Source of the DNA: an uncultured Bacteroidia bacterium
GTDB taxonomy: Bacteria > Bacteroidota > Bacteroidia > Bacteroidales > UBA932
Assembly: GCA_902767355.1 (NCBI GenBank)
Contig: CACXHG010000225.1
Span: 1 to 23,449, forward strand
Reading direction: 5' to 3'
Length of the DNA stretch: 23,449 nucleotides
Shown: in pieces, positions 6,624 through 14,843 of the stretch
Numbering within the stretch: the first letter of the stretch is position 1
How the letters are laid out: each line of letters opens with the position of its first letter
Notes under the pieces: generated by a model
Told to the model about the DNA's origin: nothing
The model's database searches: none
What the model saw: the letters and a program-made list of their open reading frames with translations, nothing else
Position numbers and translations under genes: made by a program

Positions 6624-9173
6624 TTAGAATTGTTGTCCTATAGTAAAGTGGAATTGACTCTTGTCCTCGTTGGGACCCGCGTCGAAGCCGTAGCCCCAGT
6701 CGACGCCCAGCATGCCGACTACCGACAGGAATACCCTCACGCCGACGCCGGCGCTGCGCTTGATCTGGAAGGGGTTGAAGTTCTGGATGTCGCTCCAGCA
6801 GTTACCGCCCTCGAGGAAGGCCAGCGCAAATATGGTGGACTGCGGCTTGAGTATCACGGGGTAGCGCAGCTCCACGGTGAACTTGTCGTACACGTGGCCG
6901 GCATAGGCGCCGTTGAGATAGGGCGTCAGGGAATAATCCTCATAGCCGCGCAGGGCGATGATGTCGTTGCCGTAGGTGTTGTAGCCCGACATTCCGTCGC
7001 CGCCGACCAGGAAGCCCTCGAATGGCGAATAGCCCCACTTGCGGTTGTAGTAGCCCAGATAGCCGAAGTGGGCGGCCGTCATCAACACCAGATTCTGCCA
7101 GATGGTCACATAGTTGCGGCCAGAGAAGGTCCACTTGTTGTATTCCAGCCAGCGGTAATGGTCCTGGTCGCTGAGCTGGCTGTAGTCTATATCCTTGCTG
7201 CGGAAGAGCGAATAAGGCGGGGTCAGCTGCAGGCTGAACACCAGATCGGAGCCCCTTCGGGGATATATCTGCTGGTCTATGGACTGGCGGGACAGCGACA
7301 GCGTGTAGTTGATGTTGTTGTAGCGGCCGTCGGTGAACACATAGTAGCGGTACCAGTCGTGCAGGTTGTAGAACTGCCAGCCGATGGAGTTATACAGCGT
7401 GAAATAGTTGTCGGGCCACTTGAGACGGTTGCCCAGGCCTATGCTGAAACCGCCGACTTCCATCCACTTGTCGCTGCGCAGCATATTGGGCATGTAGTAG
7501 TCGAGGCCCATGTTGTAGCGCGAGTAGTAAGACAGATAGGAGTTGGTCTGGCGGGTGAAGTAGGCCGAAACGCTCAGCGAAGTAGGCTTCTTGCCAAAGA
7601 GCCAAGGCTCCACAAAACTAGCGGAAAGGGCCTGATAGTAAGTACCGTTGGTCTGATAGCGGAAGGCCAGGGTCTGATTGTCGCCCAGCGGCACGGGACG
7701 CCAGGCCTCCTTGCGGAAGAAATTGCGGGTCGAGAAGTTGCTGAAGTTGATACCGATGGTGCCCACGAAGGTGTGCGCGCCCCAGCCGCCGGAGAGCTCC
7801 AGCTGGCTGTTCGATTTTTCCTCGACATTATAGGAGATATCGACCGTATTGTTCATGGGATCGGGGATAAGGTTCCAGCCTGTCCCCTGCTCCACTATTT
7901 TCTCTGCGTCAAAGTTGCTCATGGTGCCCAGCTCGCGGATGGAACGCTCGAAGTCGGACTGGGAATAAAGGAAGCCGGGCCTGGTATATACGGCGCGGCG
8001 GATAACCCGCTCGTTGGTGATATTGTTACCGCTGATTATCACGTTGTTGAAGGTGGCCTGCTTGCCCTCTACCATGCGTATCTCCACATCCACGGAATCG
8101 CCCACGATGGTGGTTTCTACCGGAGTGACGTTGAAGAACAGGTAGCCGTAGTCCCTGTAAAGCGATGCCACCGACTGCTCACCCTCCTTGCCGCCCTGCA
8201 GGCGCTGGTTGAGGGTCACGATGTCATAGACGTCGCCCTTCTGGATTTTGATGACGTCGTTGAGCACCTCGGCCGGATACACGGAATTACCCGTCCAGGT
8301 GATATTGCGGAAATAGTACTTATGCCCCTGGTCGATCTTGAAATTGATGCCCAGGCGGCCGTCTTCTATGGTATAGATGGAGTCCTTCACGATCTTGGCG
8401 TCGCGGTAGCCGCGCTCGTTGAAGGCCTCGATCAGGGACGCCTTGTCGTTGGGATACTCCTGTTCGTTGAACTTTTTGCTGTTGAAGAAGTTGTACCAGG
8501 AGCGGTCCTTGGTCTTCTTCATGGACTTGTCCAGCTTGTGCTTGTCTATGCCCTCCACACCCTCGTAGGTGATGGTGCGGACCTTGACCTTCTTGCCGCG
8601 GTCCACGTCGAAGGTCACGCGCACGGCGTTGTTCACCAGGCTGTCGTCCACGGTGAGCACATTGACCTTGGCATTGTTGAAACCTTTGTCCTTGAAATAG
8701 TTTTTGATGACTCCGGTGGAGGAGGAAATGACATATTCCGACAGTTCGCCGCCCCTCTTGAGGCTGAGCTTCTCCTTGAGGTCGTCCTGCTCGCCCTTCT
8801 TGACGCCGTGGAAACCCCAGTAGGACACGCGGGGCCGCTCTTTCACGTCTATCCTGAGCCAGACTGTGTCGCGGGCCACGGACAGGGAATCTATATAGAA
8901 GCCCACATCGCGGAAAGTCTTCTGCTTGAGGACGGAGTTGAGCTTGAGCGCAACATCTTCGCTGGGGATGGTGATGTCCTTACCCACCTGAAATCCAGCA
9001 AGCGAGATGATACGGCCGGCATCGAGATACTGGTTGCCCGTGACCTTGACGCCGCCTATCACGTAGGTCTGCGGCTTGGAATAATCCACCACAACTCCTG
9101 CATCGTCACTTTGGGCACGCAGGGCCGTTGCAGAGAGCAACAACAGGAATAATATTGCTAATCTTCTTCTCAT
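6624..9173 (-). CDS. bamA: BamA, outer-membrane beta-barrel assembly factor
   Basis: The 849-residue precursor has a signal peptide (about 1-20, ending ALRA). Five POTRA domains follow at roughly 35-110, 115-193, 196-283, 286-370 and 373-451; POTRA5 includes FNNVIISGN and a YTRPG turn. Residues about 457-849 form the 16-stranded barrel. LRGYED (741-746) is the local version of the VRGF/Y motif of loop 6, and the chain ends in an aromatic strand (FTIGQQF) as barrel proteins do. BamA folds and inserts outer-membrane proteins, working with BamD, whose gene is also in this window. Its ATG overlaps the uppS stop by 4 bases (ATGA), so the two are coupled. The length and all domains are complete. 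Confidence 0.95.
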   Translation of the reverse strand: MRRRLAILFLLLLSATALRAQSDDAGVVVDYSKPQTYVIGGVKVTGNQYLDAGRIISLAGFQVGKDITIPSEDVALKLNSVLKQKTFRDVGFYIDSLSVARDTVWLRIDVKERPRVSYWGFHGVKKGEQDDLKEKLSLKRGGELSEYVISSSTGVIKNYFKDKGFNNAKVNVLTVDDSLVNNAVRVTFDVDRGKKVKVRTITYEGVEGIDKHKLDKSMKKTKDRSWYNFFNSKKFNEQEYPNDKASLIEAFNERGYRDAKIVKDSIYTIEDGRLGINFKIDQGHKYYFRNITWTGNSVYPAEVLNDVIKIQKGDVYDIVTLNQRLQGGKEGEQSVASLYRDYGYLFFNVTPVETTIVGDSVDVEIRMVEGKQATFNNVIISGNNITNERVIRRAVYTRPGFLYSQSDFERSIRELGTMSNFDAEKIVEQGTGWNLIPDPMNNTVDISYNVEEKSNSQLELSGGWGAHTFVGTIGINFSNFSTRNFFRKEAWRPVPLGDNQTLAFRYQTNGTYYQALSASFVEPWLFGKKPTSLSVSAYFTRQTNSYLSYYSRYNMGLDYYMPNMLRSDKWMEVGGFSIGLGNRLKWPDNYFTLYNSIGWQFYNLHDWYRYYVFTDGRYNNINYTLSLSRQSIDQQIYPRRGSDLVFSLQLTPPYSLFRSKDIDYSQLSDQDHYRWLEYNKWTFSGRNYVTIWQNLVLMTAAHFGYLGYYNRKWGYSPFEGFLVGGDGMSGYNTYGNDIIALRGYEDYSLTPYLNGAYAGHVYDKFTVELRYPVILKPQSTIFALAFLEGGNCWSDIQNFNPFQIKRSAGVGVRVFLSVVGMLGVDWGYGFDAGPNEDKSQFHFTIGQQF

Positions 9174-9850
9174 CTGTTCACTTTTCCAAATCTTCTCTCC
9201 CGCCCCTTGAAACTCTCCAGGGCCGCATCGAAGTCATCTTCTCTAAAATCAGGCCAAAGTTTGTCGGTAAAATAAAATTCGGTATAGGCGCACTGCCAGA
9301 GCATATAGTTGCTTATGCGCTGCTCTCCGCCGGTGCGAATCAAAAGGTCCGGGTCAGGGATGCCGGCCGTTGCCAGATAGCTCTCAAACGGCTTCTGCGA
9401 CGGCGTACCATAGTCTTTTGCAAAGCGCTCGGCGGCCTGCTCTATGTCCCACTTGCCGCTGTAGCTGAACATCAGTATCAGCGTATGGTCTTTATACTGA
9501 GCTGTTTCGGCTTCGGCAGCCTCGATCTCTGCGCGGAGGCGGGGCGTGAGCCTGTCCATATCCCCGATAACCTTCAGAGCCACTTCATTCTCATGAAACT
9601 CTGGCAGTTCCTTGCGGATGTTGTAGGACATCAGGTCCATTATCGCCGCGACCTCTTTTTCCGGGCGGTTCCAGTTCTCCTGAGAAAAAGTGTAGAGACT
9701 CAGGTACTGGATACCGGCCTTTACGGCGGCTTTCATGCAGGCGCGCACGCTCTCGGCGCCGGCGGCGTGCCCTTCGCTGCGGGAAAGGCCCTTGGCCGTG
9801 GCCCAGCGGCCGTTACCGTCCATTATTATGCTTATGTGTTTTGGCTGCAT
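9170..9850 (-). CDS. uppS: Isoprenyl (undecaprenyl) diphosphate synthase
   Basis: This 226-residue cis-prenyltransferase has MDGNGRWA at 10-17 with the Mg-binding catalytic Asp11. It also has the SRSEGHAAGA helix, the YTFSQENWNRP motif around 53-63 and the C-terminal RTGGEQRISNYMLWQ block with the substrate-binding arginines. It condenses farnesyl diphosphate with isopentenyl diphosphate to make undecaprenyl diphosphate, the lipid carrier for peptidoglycan and surface glycan synthesis. It is cytoplasmic and membrane-associated. It starts 3 bases after the nadK stop and overlaps the bamA start by 4 bases. It is slightly shorter than the usual 240-250 residues but has every motif. Confidence 0.94.
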   Translation of the reverse strand: MQPKHISIIMDGNGRWATAKGLSRSEGHAAGAESVRACMKAAVKAGIQYLSLYTFSQENWNRPEKEVAAIMDLMSYNIRKELPEFHENEVALKVIGDMDRLTPRLRAEIEAAEAETAQYKDHTLILMFSYSGKWDIEQAAERFAKDYGTPSQKPFESYLATAGIPDPDLLIRTGGEQRISNYMLWQCAYTEFYFTDKLWPDFREDDFDAALESFKGRERRFGKVNR

Positions 9851-9853
9851 AGT

Positions 9854-10672
9854 CTAAAAAGCGTTTCGTTTGTCCTCTCCCCAGAGAAGCTTGTCCCTGA
9901 GCGCGTCGATGAAGCCCCCTTTGGAGAAGGTGATGCAATTGGCGCTGTATTCTGCGCGACCCACCACAAAACTGCTGCCTGAAGGCGCTTCAAAGGCGGT
10001 ATTGTCCAGAGTCACGCCCCCTTTCTGCAGGGCCTTGCCCGAGAAACTTATCTCCAGGCGGGACGATGCGGGAGCCACTATCGGCCTGATGTTCAGGTTG
10101 TGGGGAGCGATGGGCGCTATGATGAAAACGTCGGCGTCGGGTGTTACGACCGGCCCGCCCACGCTCAGCGAATATGCGGTACTGCCGGTGGGCGTGGACA
10201 CCACTACCCCGTCGGCCCAGTAAGACGGCAGGGGCGCGCCGTCTATGCTCACCTGGATGCGCAGCATCGCCGGAGTCTGCCGCTGGATCGAAAACTCATT
10301 GAGCGCATAAGGATACACCCCGTGCGGGACGGATGCGGAATCCACCTTGAGCAGCAGGCGCTTCTGCAGGCTGTAATTGCCGCTCAGCAGATCTTCTATC
10401 CAGAGGTTTTCGCCGTCCTCCACCTTGGCGGAGGTCAGGAATCCAAGGCGCCCGAAGTTGATGCCGGCGATAGGTATATCCCTGCCGCGCAGCATATTGA
10501 TGGCGCGCAGGAAGGTGCCGTCGCCACCCAGAGCCAGCACGAGGTCGGTGCCGGGCAGTATCTCGTCCTTATAAAAATAAGTCTTGGCACCGCCGGCCGC
10601 GAGCCGCCCCAGCAGAAGCCAGACCTTGGCATCGTCCTTGTCTATATTGCGTCCGTAAATGGCTATAGTCAT
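9854..10672 (-). CDS. nadK: NAD kinase
   Basis: This 272-residue enzyme phosphorylates NAD to NADP. It contains the GGDGT motif at 49-53 with the catalytic Asp, an NFGRLGFL segment and the TGSTAYSLSVGGPVV block that binds NAD and shapes the active site. A later HNLNIRPIV segment follows, as in bacterial PpnK proteins. I chose ATG 10672 (MTIAIYGRN); the frame extends three codons further to a TTG at 10681, which sits too near the predicted promoter. It is the first gene of the nadK-uppS-bamA-skp-skp operon, with a divergent promoter region in front. Confidence 0.94.
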   Translation of the reverse strand: MTIAIYGRNIDKDDAKVWLLLGRLAAGGAKTYFYKDEILPGTDLVLALGGDGTFLRAINMLRGRDIPIAGINFGRLGFLTSAKVEDGENLWIEDLLSGNYSLQKRLLLKVDSASVPHGVYPYALNEFSIQRQTPAMLRIQVSIDGAPLPSYWADGVVVSTPTGSTAYSLSVGGPVVTPDADVFIIAPIAPHNLNIRPIVAPASSRLEISFSGKALQKGGVTLDNTAFEAPSGSSFVVGRAEYSANCITFSKGGFIDALRDKLLWGEDKRNAF

Positions 10673-10691
10673 CAACTTCAATTTTAACCCC

Positions 10692-10726
10692 CAAAATTAG
10701 CATTTTATACAGGTATTCACCAAAAA
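10692..10726 (-). promoter_or_regulatory. Bacteroidota-type promoter for the nadK-bamA operon
   Basis: On the - strand TTTTTG (10726-10721, -33 element) is followed after 21 bases by TAATTTTG (10699-10692), an exact TAnnTTTG -7 element. Transcription would start about 12-15 bases before the nadK ATG at 10672. This is a motif match only. Confidence 0.55.
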
Positions 10727-10730
10727 TATT

Positions 10731-10738
10731 TACATTTG
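10731..10738 (+). promoter_or_regulatory. -7 element of a promoter for pdxJ
   Basis: TACATTTG matches TAnnTTTG exactly and lies 15 bases before the pdxJ ATG. No clear TTTG -33 element is found at the usual 19-21 base distance. If it is used, the leader is very short. Confidence 0.45.
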
Positions 10739-10753
10739 TATTTCCATAAAGCA

Positions 10754-11467
10754 ATGACAAAGTTAAGTGTAAACATAAACAAGATTGCAACCCTGCGCAA
10801 TTCGCGGGGGGGCAATATGCCGGACGTGGAAAAGGCTGCCACCGACTGCGTGCGCTTCGGCGCGCAGGGCATCACGGTGCACCCTCGGCCGGACGAGCGC
10901 CACATACGCTACAGCGACGTGTATCAGATCAAGCCGCTGCTGGACGTGGAGTTCAACATTGAAGGCAACCCTATAGACAAGTTCATGGAACTGGTGTGCA
11001 AGGTGCACCCCGCCCAGGTGACGCTGGTGCCGGATGCGCACGACGCCATAACCTCCAACGCCGGCTGGGAAACCATAGCCAACGCGGCCTTCCTCAAGGA
11101 GATCTGCCGCATCCTGCGCAGCGAAGGCATACGCAGCTCGATTTTCGTGGACCCCGACCCGGAGATGGTGCGCGGCGCGGCCGAAGCCGGGAGCGACCGC
11201 ATAGAGCTCTATACCGAGGCATACGCCAGGCTGTTCCCGCAGGGGCGCGAGCAGGCCGTGGAACCCTACTACAACGCCTGCTGCGAAGCGGTGCGCTGCG
11301 GTCTGGAGGTCAACGGCGGCCACGACCTCAACCTGGACAACCTGAGGTATTTCAAGCAGACCATGCCGCGTCTGGACGAGGTCTCGATAGGCCACGCCCT
11401 GATCTGCGACGCGCTTTACATGGGTCTGCAAAACACCATAGCGGCTTATCTAAACGAATTGAAATAA
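10754..11467 (+). CDS. pdxJ: Pyridoxine 5'-phosphate synthase
   Basis: This 237-residue TIM-barrel enzyme makes pyridoxine 5'-phosphate from 1-deoxyxylulose 5-phosphate and 3-amino-2-oxopropyl phosphate, the last ring-forming step of the DXP-dependent vitamin B6 route. The start LSVNINKIATLRNSRGG matches the family N-terminus. GITVHPRPDERH (39-50) holds His43, Arg45 and His50, corresponding to active-site residues of E. coli PdxJ. Glu70 (FNIEGNP) and the NGGHDLN segment near the C-terminus complete the site. I chose ATG 10754; an open TTG six codons upstream overlaps the promoter element. It heads the + strand operon pdxJ-skp-like-purC-lysM. Confidence 0.94.
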   Translation: MTKLSVNINKIATLRNSRGGNMPDVEKAATDCVRFGAQGITVHPRPDERHIRYSDVYQIKPLLDVEFNIEGNPIDKFMELVCKVHPAQVTLVPDAHDAITSNAGWETIANAAFLKEICRILRSEGIRSSIFVDPDPEMVRGAAEAGSDRIELYTEAYARLFPQGREQAVEPYYNACCEAVRCGLEVNGGHDLNLDNLRYFKQTMPRLDEVSIGHALICDALYMGLQNTIAAYLNELK

Positions 11468-11489
11468 TAACAAATAACACTTACATTAA

Positions 11490-12125
11490 ATGAAAAAGAC
11501 CCCCCTTATCCTCAGCGTCATCGCGCTTGTAGTAGCACTTTGCGCAGCTGTAATGTCGGTCGTCAAGCCCGATTTTTCCAAAAAGAAGACTTCCACCCCC
11601 GAGACCACTGACCTGACCGACACCGGCAAGATCACCGCTGTCGCAGGCGACATCGTGTATGTGCAGCTGGACTCCCTGATTGCCAACTACGACATGTACA
11701 ACGACCTCATGACGGCTTTCCAGAGCAAGGTGCAGGGCATCCAGGATGATCTGAGCAAGCGCGGCCGCCGTCTCGAGAGCGACGCGAAGGCATTTGAGAA
11801 CCAGGTACAGAAAGGCCTTCTGACCCGTTCCGCCGCAGAGGAGCAGCAGAACAAACTCATGCAGCGCCAGCAGAACCTGCAGAACGATGCAGCCAAGAAA
11901 GACGCCGAAATCCAGGAAGAGCAGGCCGTGCTCAACAATCAGGTTTACTACGCAGTGAAGGAATACATTGAGAAGTATAACCAGGAGCACCAGTACTCCC
12001 TTATCCTGACCACCAGCGGCGTGACCAACACCGTGCTCAACGTGAACCCCGGCCTGGACATCACCTCCGACGTGCTCAAGGGCCTCAACGAAGAGTATAT
12101 CAAGAATCGCAATACCGCAGAATAA
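11490..12125 (+). CDS. Membrane-anchored Skp/OmpH-like protein
   Basis: This 211-residue protein starts with a hydrophobic segment (about 5-26, PLILSVIALVVALCAAVMSVV) but no good signal peptidase site and no lipobox: the residue before Cys18 is Leu. It is therefore probably held in the inner membrane with the rest in the periplasm. After a Thr/Pro-rich stretch (35-45) comes DIVYVQLDSL (55-64), the first strand of OmpH-like domains. A coiled coil at about 72-150 and YSLILTTSG, the closing strand, follow. This makes it a third Skp/OmpH-type protein in the window, diverged from the two behind bamA. It lies 22 bases after pdxJ and 21 before purC. A chaperone role is inferred from the fold only. 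Confidence 0.75.
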   Translation: MKKTPLILSVIALVVALCAAVMSVVKPDFSKKKTSTPETTDLTDTGKITAVAGDIVYVQLDSLIANYDMYNDLMTAFQSKVQGIQDDLSKRGRRLESDAKAFENQVQKGLLTRSAAEEQQNKLMQRQQNLQNDAAKKDAEIQEEQAVLNNQVYYAVKEYIEKYNQEHQYSLILTTSGVTNTVLNVNPGLDITSDVLKGLNEEYIKNRNTAE

Positions 12126-12146
12126 TCTCTTTTCACCAACAGCGAA

Positions 12147-13094
12147 ATGACCGCAGTTACCCGCACCGAATTCGATTTCAAAGGACAGACAGCCAAATAC
12201 ATTGGCAAAGTCCGCGACGTTTACACAATAGACGACAAATATTTGGTGATGGTCGCCACCGACCGTATCAGCGCCTTCGACGTGATCCTGCCCAAGGGCA
12301 TCCCCTACAAGGGCCAGGTGCTCAACCAGATTGCCTCCGGCTTCCTGGATTTGACAAAGGACATCGTGCCCAACTGGAAGATAGCCTCTCCGGACCCCAT
12401 GGTGACAGTCGGCTACAAGTGCGAGGGCCTTCCGGTAGAAATGATCGTGCGCCGCTGCCTTACCGGCAGCTCGTGGCGCTCGTACAAGGCCGGTGCACGC
12501 GAGATCTGCGGAGTGCCCATCCCGGAAGGGATGCGTGAGCACCAGCGTTTCGCCCAGCCCATAGTGACCCCCACCACGAAGGCCGAGATAGGCGAGCACG
12601 ACGAGGATATCAGCAAGGAGCAGATTATCGAGCGCGGCATCATGTCCCGCGAGGATTATGAGAAGCTGGAGAAGATATCCCTGGCCCTGTTCCGCCGCGG
12701 AGAGGAGATTGCCGCCAGCCGCGGCCTCATGCTGGTGGACACCAAATACGAATTCGGCAAGCGCGACGGCCAGATTTACCTGATGGACGAAATCCACACC
12801 CCCGACTCGTCGCGCTATTTCTATGCCGACAGTTATCAGGAGTGCTTCGACAAAGGCCTGCCCCAGAAGCAGCTTTCGAAGGAATTCGTGCGCGAATGGC
12901 TCATGGAAAACGGCTTCTGCGGAAAGCAAGGCCAGCAGGTGCCCGAGATGACCGACGAGAAGGTCCTCTCCATAAGCGAGCGCTACATCGAACTCTACGA
13001 ACACATTACGGGCAAGGAATTTGTTAAGGACACTTACGACAACATTTACGAGCGCATAGAGTGCAACGTAAAGAATTTGCTTGCAAGACTTTAA
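12147..13094 (+). CDS. purC: SAICAR synthetase (phosphoribosylaminoimidazole-succinocarboxamide synthase)
   Basis: This 315-residue enzyme ligates CAIR with aspartate using ATP in purine synthesis. GKVRDVY (20-26) and ATDRISAFD (37-45) form the ATP-binding N-terminal part. RRCLTGSSWRSY (102-113) contributes to substrate binding. VDTKYEFG (197-204) and DEIHTPDSSR (214-223) are the signature motifs of the family. At 315 residues it is the long form, as usual in Bacteroidota, rather than the short form of about 237 residues in E. coli. It stops 12 bases before the LysM gene and lies in an operon without other purine genes. Confidence 0.95.
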   Translation: MTAVTRTEFDFKGQTAKYIGKVRDVYTIDDKYLVMVATDRISAFDVILPKGIPYKGQVLNQIASGFLDLTKDIVPNWKIASPDPMVTVGYKCEGLPVEMIVRRCLTGSSWRSYKAGAREICGVPIPEGMREHQRFAQPIVTPTTKAEIGEHDEDISKEQIIERGIMSREDYEKLEKISLALFRRGEEIAASRGLMLVDTKYEFGKRDGQIYLMDEIHTPDSSRYFYADSYQECFDKGLPQKQLSKEFVREWLMENGFCGKQGQQVPEMTDEKVLSISERYIELYEHITGKEFVKDTYDNIYERIECNVKNLLARL

Positions 13095-13106
13095 TAATTA
13101 GAAGCA

Positions 13107-14843
13107 ATGAAAAAGACCTTTGCCGCCCTGGGCTTGTGCTGCGTCCTGATGGCCTTCTCACCAATGGCCACGGCCCAGAAATTCGTGCCTGCACCTGTCG
13201 AAATCTCCAAGGACAGGGTGCGTATAGACGGCAAGGTCTATTATGAGCATCACGTCACCGAAAAGCAGACCCTGTATTCCATCTGCAAGACCTACGGAGC
13301 CGACCTCCAGGAGGTGAAGGACATCAACAAGGACCAGTTGGAAAACGGGCTCAAGGTCGGGGCCGTGCTGCTGATACCCTACGGCGGTGTCAAGGAAGAA
13401 AGCGCCCCCAGGCAAAACCAGTCCAGGGACTATGAGGACGACGGCAGCGACATCAAGGGTACGCCCGTGACGCGGCAGCAGGAAAACACCAATACTGACG
13501 GGGGCACAGGCTACATACTCCACAGGGTCAAATGGTACGACTCCCTGCTGATGCTGGCCCTCAAATACAAGGTCTCCCAGGAAGAAATCATTGAGCTCAA
13601 CAACCTCGAATCCAGGACTTTGGTTGTAGGTGACACCATCAAGATTCCGGTCGGCAACGTTGCCATGGAAGACATAGACGACAACTCCATTGTCGATGTT
13701 CCCGAAGACGGGCAGCAGGGCGGCTACGACCCTGAGGCACCCGTCACCACCATTTCCGAGCCCGACGAACCCGTTGAGGAAGAGCCCGTGTTCGTACCCT
13801 TCAGCGGCACTGCCAACGTGGCCCTGATGCTCCCCATCGCCGCCTCCAGCGGCTCCCCTTCCGGGAATTTCCTGGACTTCTACGCCGGTGTGCTGATGGC
13901 ACTGGGCGAGATCAAGACCAGCGGCGTCAACGTCAATCTCAAAGTGATTGACATGGCCGATTTTGACAGTGCGGAACAGCTGATCGCCGCCTCCAACCTT
14001 AAGGGCTTCGACTTTATCATAGGCAACTTTTCTCCGAACAACATAGCTCCGCTGGCCAACTGGTGCGACGCCCACCGCATCCCCTTCATCTCCCCTCTGG
14101 ACCAGAAGGTGGAAGAGGTAACCTACGACCACCCCTATCTGGTCAACGTGCAGCTCTCTGCCGCCACCCAGGCCATGCGGCTGGCCGAGTCGCTCAGATA
14201 CAAGGCCCGCAGGGACAATGTGATAGTCCTGTGCGAACCGGGCGACAATCCCGGGCAGTTCCACCAAGAGGTGGTCAGCAGCCTGGACTCCCTGAAGATT
14301 CCCTACACCATAGTCCGTGCCGGAGCAGGCCGTGGGGCAGCCATCAAGGATCACCTGATCCAGGGCAGGAACAACCACGTGATCATCACCACTGAGAAAG
14401 AATCCATTGCCGCGGATGCCGTCCGCAGCACGGGCATGCTGGCCCAGAGCGGGAACTACAACATCACCGGCTATGCCAGCCACCGTATCCGCCGCTTCGA
14501 ATCCGTAGATCAGGAACTGTTGCAGCGCATGAACGCCCACTTCTCCATGGGCTACTATGTGGACTACAACGACGAAGCCGTGAAGGAATTTGTGCGCAGC
14601 TACAGGGCGCTCTACAATGCAGAGCCCGGCAATTTCGCCTTCCAAGGGCACGACATAGCATATTACTTCATCAAAGCCCTGCAGAAGTACGGTTCCGACA
14701 TGATAAACGGCATCGACTCCTACAAAGAGCAGCTGCTGCAGCTCAGTTTCGACTTTGACCGCCGCACGGGCGAAGGCGGAATGTTCAACGAAGCCACCCG
14801 CAACGTGGTTTACGGTTCAGGCGGCATCAGCCTGCGTAAGTAG
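13107..14843 (+). CDS. Two-LysM protein fused to a type 1 periplasmic-binding domain
   Basis: This 578-residue exported protein has a signal peptide (about 1-23, ending MATA). The first LysM domain (46-92) contains HHVTEKQTLYSICKTYG and the second (136-182) contains LHRVKWYDSLLMLALKYKVS. An acidic Pro/Glu-rich linker (about 185-232) leads to a type 1 periplasmic-binding (Leu/Ile/Val-binding-like) domain from about 236 to the end, with ANVALMLPIA as first strand and GFDFIIGNFSPNNIAPLANWC as the matching family motif. LysM domains bind peptidoglycan, so the binding domain is likely held at the wall. No ABC permease or ATPase is adjacent, which argues against simple uptake. A sensor or wall-enzyme regulator role is possible. 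The last 17 bases overlap the end of pepP on the other strand. Confidence 0.85.
   Translation: MKKTFAALGLCCVLMAFSPMATAQKFVPAPVEISKDRVRIDGKVYYEHHVTEKQTLYSICKTYGADLQEVKDINKDQLENGLKVGAVLLIPYGGVKEESAPRQNQSRDYEDDGSDIKGTPVTRQQENTNTDGGTGYILHRVKWYDSLLMLALKYKVSQEEIIELNNLESRTLVVGDTIKIPVGNVAMEDIDDNSIVDVPEDGQQGGYDPEAPVTTISEPDEPVEEEPVFVPFSGTANVALMLPIAASSGSPSGNFLDFYAGVLMALGEIKTSGVNVNLKVIDMADFDSAEQLIAASNLKGFDFIIGNFSPNNIAPLANWCDAHRIPFISPLDQKVEEVTYDHPYLVNVQLSAATQAMRLAESLRYKARRDNVIVLCEPGDNPGQFHQEVVSSLDSLKIPYTIVRAGAGRGAAIKDHLIQGRNNHVIITTEKESIAADAVRSTGMLAQSGNYNITGYASHRIRRFESVDQELLQRMNAHFSMGYYVDYNDEAVKEFVRSYRALYNAEPGNFAFQGHDIAYYFIKALQKYGSDMINGIDSYKEQLLQLSFDFDRRTGEGGMFNEATRNVVYGSGGISLRK

Noticed and set aside
6630..9152. 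An 840-codon open frame on the + strand opposite bamA
   Set aside because: It mirrors the bamA codons in GC-rich DNA, has no recognisable domain, and bamA on the other strand is complete with all motifs.
11481..13004. A 507-codon - strand open frame opposite the skp-like gene and purC
   Set aside because: It spans two genes with clear products on the other strand and is hydrophobic only because it mirrors their codons.
13158..14651. A 497-codon - strand open frame opposite the LysM gene
   Set aside because: No domain is visible and the + strand frame has a signal peptide, two LysM domains and a binding fold.
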